This document shows positions 12,280 through 14,757 of a stretch of DNA of 14,757 nucleotides, one piece after another (the first letter of the stretch is position 1; every line of letters begins with the position of its first letter). Made by a program: the position numbers and the translations under genes. Below the pieces are notes generated by a model, which saw only the letters and a list, made by a program, of their open reading frames with translations, was not told where the DNA came from and did not search any database. The DNA comes from Deltaproteobacteria bacterium. GTDB taxonomy: Bacteria > Myxococcota > B64-G9. The stretch is taken from positions 1 through 14,757 of the forward strand of contig JAUVAM010000017.1 of NCBI GenBank assembly GCA_030591745.1, in the 5' to 3' direction.

Positions 12280-13416
12280 ATGGCGACGACCTTAGCCCAA
12301 CGCAAGCCCTTGACCGACGATGATTTGCGGACTTATATCCGCACCCTGAAGCAAGATCCCAAATCCCGCGTTTTTGCCCCCCTGGCCGAAGGGTTGCTGG
12401 CCCGGGGACGGGTGGCACAAGCCTTACAAGTCAGCCACATGGGGCTGCGGGCCAATCCCGACTTCGCGGACGGCTACATCGTCATGACCATGATCTTGCT
12501 GGCCCAAACAGATGCCGCTCAAGCTGCCCAATTCGTCCAAAGGGCTCTGGAGTTGGCCCCCGAGCGTGCCATCGCCCACGCCATCGCAAGCCAAGTCCAG
12601 ATGGCCCAAGGACAAAACGACGCAGCATACGCGGCCTGCCTCAAGGCTCTGGACTTAGACCCCGACTGCGCCCCGGCCTTAGATCTCCTGGGGCAGATGG
12701 GACAAAGGCCAAAAAAAACCCGTCCCGGTGGCAAAAAAATGCCCGCGGCCAAGGGCACCAATCCCGATCTAAAACGACGTGCCCAAACCGCGCCAAGCCG
12801 CCGCAGTCGAGATGGGCGCCCTGTGCAACATATTTCGGAGCCATTTCGGAAAATCCTACCAGCCCTGGGTCAAGAGGCTTCCGAGCGCCTGGATGATCAG
12901 GTTCAACCTTTCAAGGCCTTGTCTTCCGGTAGCCAGGCCGGCGCGGGTCCGGATGCGGATACCGACAATCTCCTGAGCCAAGTACCCCAAAACTCTTTAC
13001 CAGACCACCCGTCACCCCAGGCGGCTCGACCCGCGTCTCCGGTTCAAGCCGATTCGGTTCAAGCCGATTCGGGCATTGCGCCGACTTCTGCCCCTGTCGG
13101 ACCAGGCCTCAAAACCGTGACCGTAGCCCAAGCCATCATCGACAGCTACGGTCCGGCGCAAGCCTACGAGTCCAGTCGCCGCAGCCCCTCGCTAACTCCT
13201 TGGGCTGGGCGCTTGCTGGCGCTGGCCTCGATCATCGCCCTCCTGGTTGGGATTGTGGCTCTGTTGGCCGCCCTCCGGCCTGACAAAAGTCCGGCCCCAA
13301 CAAGCCTGCTTCAAAAAGCCCAAGAAACAACCCCAATCGAAAGAGAGATAGAAGCGCCGCTCAAGGGAGAAAGCCCCAAAGGAGAAAACCCCAAAGGAGA
13401 AAACGATGTACGGTAA
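12280..13416 (+). CDS. TPR-repeat protein with a C-proximal transmembrane helix
   Basis: 378 residues, not a named family. Residues ~10-145 hold tandem tetratricopeptide-like helices (AQALQVSHMGLRANPDFADG; AAQFVQRALELAPERAIAHA; AYAACLKALDLDPDCAPALD), a protein-protein interaction scaffold. Residues ~146-305 are a disordered basic then Pro/Gln/Ser-rich linker (KKTRPGGKKMPAA; two copies of VQADS). One transmembrane helix at about 311-332 (LLALASIIALLVGIVALLAAL) precedes a 45-residue charged tail ending in GESPKGENPKGEN. The N-terminal TPR part is most likely cytoplasmic, the tail external. ATG at 12280 fits the promoter; a longer frame from 12217 would start at the -35 box. The stop overlaps the next gene by 11 nt, so the two are coupled. 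Confidence 0.8.
   Translation: MATTLAQRKPLTDDDLRTYIRTLKQDPKSRVFAPLAEGLLARGRVAQALQVSHMGLRANPDFADGYIVMTMILLAQTDAAQAAQFVQRALELAPERAIAHAIASQVQMAQGQNDAAYAACLKALDLDPDCAPALDLLGQMGQRPKKTRPGGKKMPAAKGTNPDLKRRAQTAPSRRSRDGRPVQHISEPFRKILPALGQEASERLDDQVQPFKALSSGSQAGAGPDADTDNLLSQVPQNSLPDHPSPQAARPASPVQADSVQADSGIAPTSAPVGPGLKTVTVAQAIIDSYGPAQAYESSRRSPSLTPWAGRLLALASIIALLVGIVALLAALRPDKSPAPTSLLQKAQETTPIEREIEAPLKGESPKGENPKGENDVR
13041..13070 (+). repeat. 15-bp exact tandem duplication in the TPR gene linker
   Basis: GGTTCAAGCCGATTC occurs twice back to back (13041-13055, 13056-13070), encoding VQADS twice. Being exact, it is probably a recent slippage event. Confidence 0.92.
13366..13399 (+). repeat. 15-bp repeat that also forms the next gene's ribosome-binding site
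   Basis: GGAGAAAGCCCCAAA (13366-13380), GGAGAAAACCCCAAA (13381-13395), then a third copy begins GGAGAAAACG and runs into the ATG at 13406. Each copy opens with GGAG, so the tail of the TPR gene contains three tandem Shine-Dalgarno-like cores, the last at the right distance (6 nt) from the ATG. Confidence 0.88.
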
Positions 13417-14434
13417 ACGTGGCTTGCTGGCTTTCCTCTGCTGCGTCCTGGCCTGCATCGGCGCGGTATTGCATGTGCCATTCTTCTCAGGTGCCAAACA
13501 ACTGCTGGCGGCCTTCTCAGACACGCCACCCCCTCAGGAGCACCCCCTACTCGTGGCCCTGAAACCGCTGGACGCCCCTCGCGGGCCAAGCGCACCTGGG
13601 GCGTTCCATCAACTGAGCTTGCACGCCATCCGCAAAGAAACCCGCTCCGATCCAGCCATCAAGCGCATGGCCTCGCTGCATCAAATTCCATTCCATATGC
13701 TCAAGGCCCACTTTGCTCAAATCTCGAAAGGGGTTTTAGACGCCGAAGGCCTCTTCTGGGTGGGAGAACCCAAAAAAACCGAAGAGGGTCCCGCCGCTGC
13801 AGAAAAAGCCAGCCTGGAGATGGCCAGAAATATCAAGGATGCCCGAGGCAACCTGGGTCGACTGGAACAAATCACCGCCACACTGGGGGAATTCCGGCAA
13901 AAAACTGGCTCGGTTAACGGAGCCTTCATGGCCTGGACGGCAGGCCCACAACGAGCCCAACGGGTCATCTCCTTGAGCAAATCCAAACTGGCCCGCGATT
14001 TGGAATCCTTGCGCCGCCACCTGATCGTGCCCTACCGCGCCGAGGCCAGGCGGTGGTTGTGTACGGTTCGGGGATTGGCTCTGACCATGCAATCGGTTTG
14101 GCCCACCCGCAGTCATCAAATTCTCAGCAAATCCATGAAGGTGGTGCGATTGGACTCAGTCGCGTCCGAGCGCCTGCTGGCACCCATGCAAGCACAAATC
14201 GGCTTCGTGGGCCAAGACGGCAGCCGCGGCATATGCGTCGAGATGGTGCACGCCTGCGATTTGCGCACCGAGCTTTGTGGCCTGGCCAAATCCTTGGTCA
14301 AGACAGGACAACAGGTGCATGCCGGCACCCCGGTCGGCGTGGCGGGAGATCGGTCCAAGTCACCGAAATTCACCATGTGGTATGCACAGCATGCGCTGGA
14401 CCCCACCGCCCTTCGGCCCCCGCCGAAACCATGA
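13406..14434 (+). CDS. Exported protein with a degenerate M23/LytM-like C-terminus
   Basis: 342 residues. A signal anchor or signal peptide lies at 6-24 (GLLAFLCCVLACIGAVLHV). Residues ~115-205 are helical and charged (EKASLEMARNIKDARGNLG; LSKSKLARDLESLRRHL). Residues ~257-335 resemble the beta-rich end of M23/LytM peptidases (PMQAQIGFVGQDGSRGICVEM; GQQVHAGTPVGVAGDRSKSP; DPTALRP), where the typical GQxVxAGxxIGxxGxTG and DPxxxL motifs are recognisable. The zinc-binding HxH of the LHFE motif is replaced by FTMWY, so catalysis is unlikely, as in EnvC- or NlpD-type activators of amidases. GGAG 6 nt upstream sets the start, which overlaps the TPR gene by 11 nt. The M23 call is pattern-based and tentative. 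Confidence 0.62.
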   Translation: MYGKRGLLAFLCCVLACIGAVLHVPFFSGAKQLLAAFSDTPPPQEHPLLVALKPLDAPRGPSAPGAFHQLSLHAIRKETRSDPAIKRMASLHQIPFHMLKAHFAQISKGVLDAEGLFWVGEPKKTEEGPAAAEKASLEMARNIKDARGNLGRLEQITATLGEFRQKTGSVNGAFMAWTAGPQRAQRVISLSKSKLARDLESLRRHLIVPYRAEARRWLCTVRGLALTMQSVWPTRSHQILSKSMKVVRLDSVASERLLAPMQAQIGFVGQDGSRGICVEMVHACDLRTELCGLAKSLVKTGQQVHAGTPVGVAGDRSKSPKFTMWYAQHALDPTALRPPPKP

Positions 14435-14435
14435 C

Positions 14436-14757
14436 TTAGCGATCGATGCGCAGCATGAGGGTGCTGCGGGACTTGACGATCCAAACACACTTGATTCCTT
14501 GCAAGCCTTCCAAAGCCTCGTCGATGCGCTCGGCCAAGGCCTTGGAGCGTTCCGAACTGTAAAGCGTAAAAACGAGATTGCGCGCGGTGCTGCCCTGGAC
14601 AACAGGCCTGAATGCCTTCAGGCTGGATTTCATCTTTCCCAGCAATTCCTCACGTAAATCCATCACCCCCTGGGCCAACTCCACCTGCAACATAATGCGT
14701 CGGCCTTTGCCGGTGGTGGCCATGGCGGCCTCCAGTTGGCCGTTGAGCTGTTCGGCA
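14436..14757 (-). CDS. 3' part of an unrecognised gene, cut by the window edge
   Basis: The frame is open from the right edge to TAA at 14438-14436, giving at least 106 residues; an ATG at 14723 would make 95, but the frame continues upstream as AEQLNGQLEAA so the true start is probably outside. No signal or transmembrane segment is visible. The segment RRIMLQVELAQGVMDLREEL, followed by an alternating charged helix and SERSKALAERIDEALE, faintly recalls the periplasmic entry of SecD (..LvLqVDldkAv...lr.dlr..L), but the characteristic later SecD motifs are absent and the protein ends with LMLRIDR. I do not assign a function. The stop lies one base from the stop of the convergent M23-like gene. 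Confidence 0.6.
   Translation of the reverse strand, partial: AEQLNGQLEAAMATTGKGRRIMLQVELAQGVMDLREELLGKMKSSLKAFRPVVQGSTARNLVFTLYSSERSKALAERIDEALEGLQGIKCVWIVKSRSTLMLRIDR

Noticed and set aside
1..14757. tRNA or rRNA genes, insertion sequences, CRISPR arrays, replication origin
   Set aside because: I looked in the gaps and saw no cloverleaf, rRNA signature, transposase, terminal inverted repeats, spaced repeats or DnaA-box cluster; gaps are all shorter than about 210 nt.

Overview
The window is a GC-rich (roughly 60% by eye), gene-dense piece of bacterial chromosome. It opens with a conserved translation and replication block: ribosomal protein bL25 (CTC type), peptidyl-tRNA hydrolase, bS6, bS18, bL9 and the replicative helicase DnaB. 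This order, the (M)GGDEF-like response regulator, the FecR-like protein, the HpnB-type glycosyltransferase and the C-terminally extended ribosomal proteins suggest a Gram-negative of the Myxococcota / former deltaproteobacterial group. That placement is an inference from gene order and style; no rRNA is present to prove it.

Layout. Bases 1-4329 (+) carry rplY, pth, rpsF, rpsR, rplI and dnaB. The rpsF leader folds into a structure with the features of the S6:S18 autoregulatory mRNA motif, and a terminator-like hairpin lies between rplI and dnaB. Bases 4347-5195 (+) encode a receiver protein with a degenerate GGDEF domain, 17 nt behind dnaB. Bases 5197-6648 (-) encode a DegP/HtrA-type periplasmic protease with its own promoter and an operator-like palindrome. 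Bases 6758-7325 (-) hold a ParE-type toxin/antitoxin pair whose antitoxin lacks a normal start codon and sits behind a short out-of-frame remnant. Bases 7417-8046 (-) encode a putative lipoprotein of unknown function. Bases 8249-9037 (+) encode a membrane-anchored FecR-domain protein. Bases 8992-10427 (-) encode an HpnB-like glycosyltransferase translationally coupled to a 77-residue Fis-type DNA-binding protein. Bases 10462-11112 (+) encode a Gph-like HAD phosphatase. Bases 11090-12199 (-) encode a Yip1-like membrane domain fused to a periplasmic TlpA-type thioredoxin. A strong bidirectional promoter separates this from a TPR membrane protein and a degenerate M23/LytM-like protein (12280-14434, +). 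The 3' part of an unrecognised gene (-) runs off the right edge.

Cooperation. The left block supplies ribosome assembly and function plus DnaB. The right two thirds is mostly envelope biology: protease quality control, thiol chemistry, glycosylation, a LytM-like protein and anchored FecR and TPR proteins. A striking global feature is that all four convergent gene pairs either overlap at their 3' ends (46 and 23 nt) or are separated by exactly one base, leaving no room for conventional terminators between them. Tandem in-frame DNA repeats encode low-complexity C-terminal tails in bL25, bS6 and the TPR protein.
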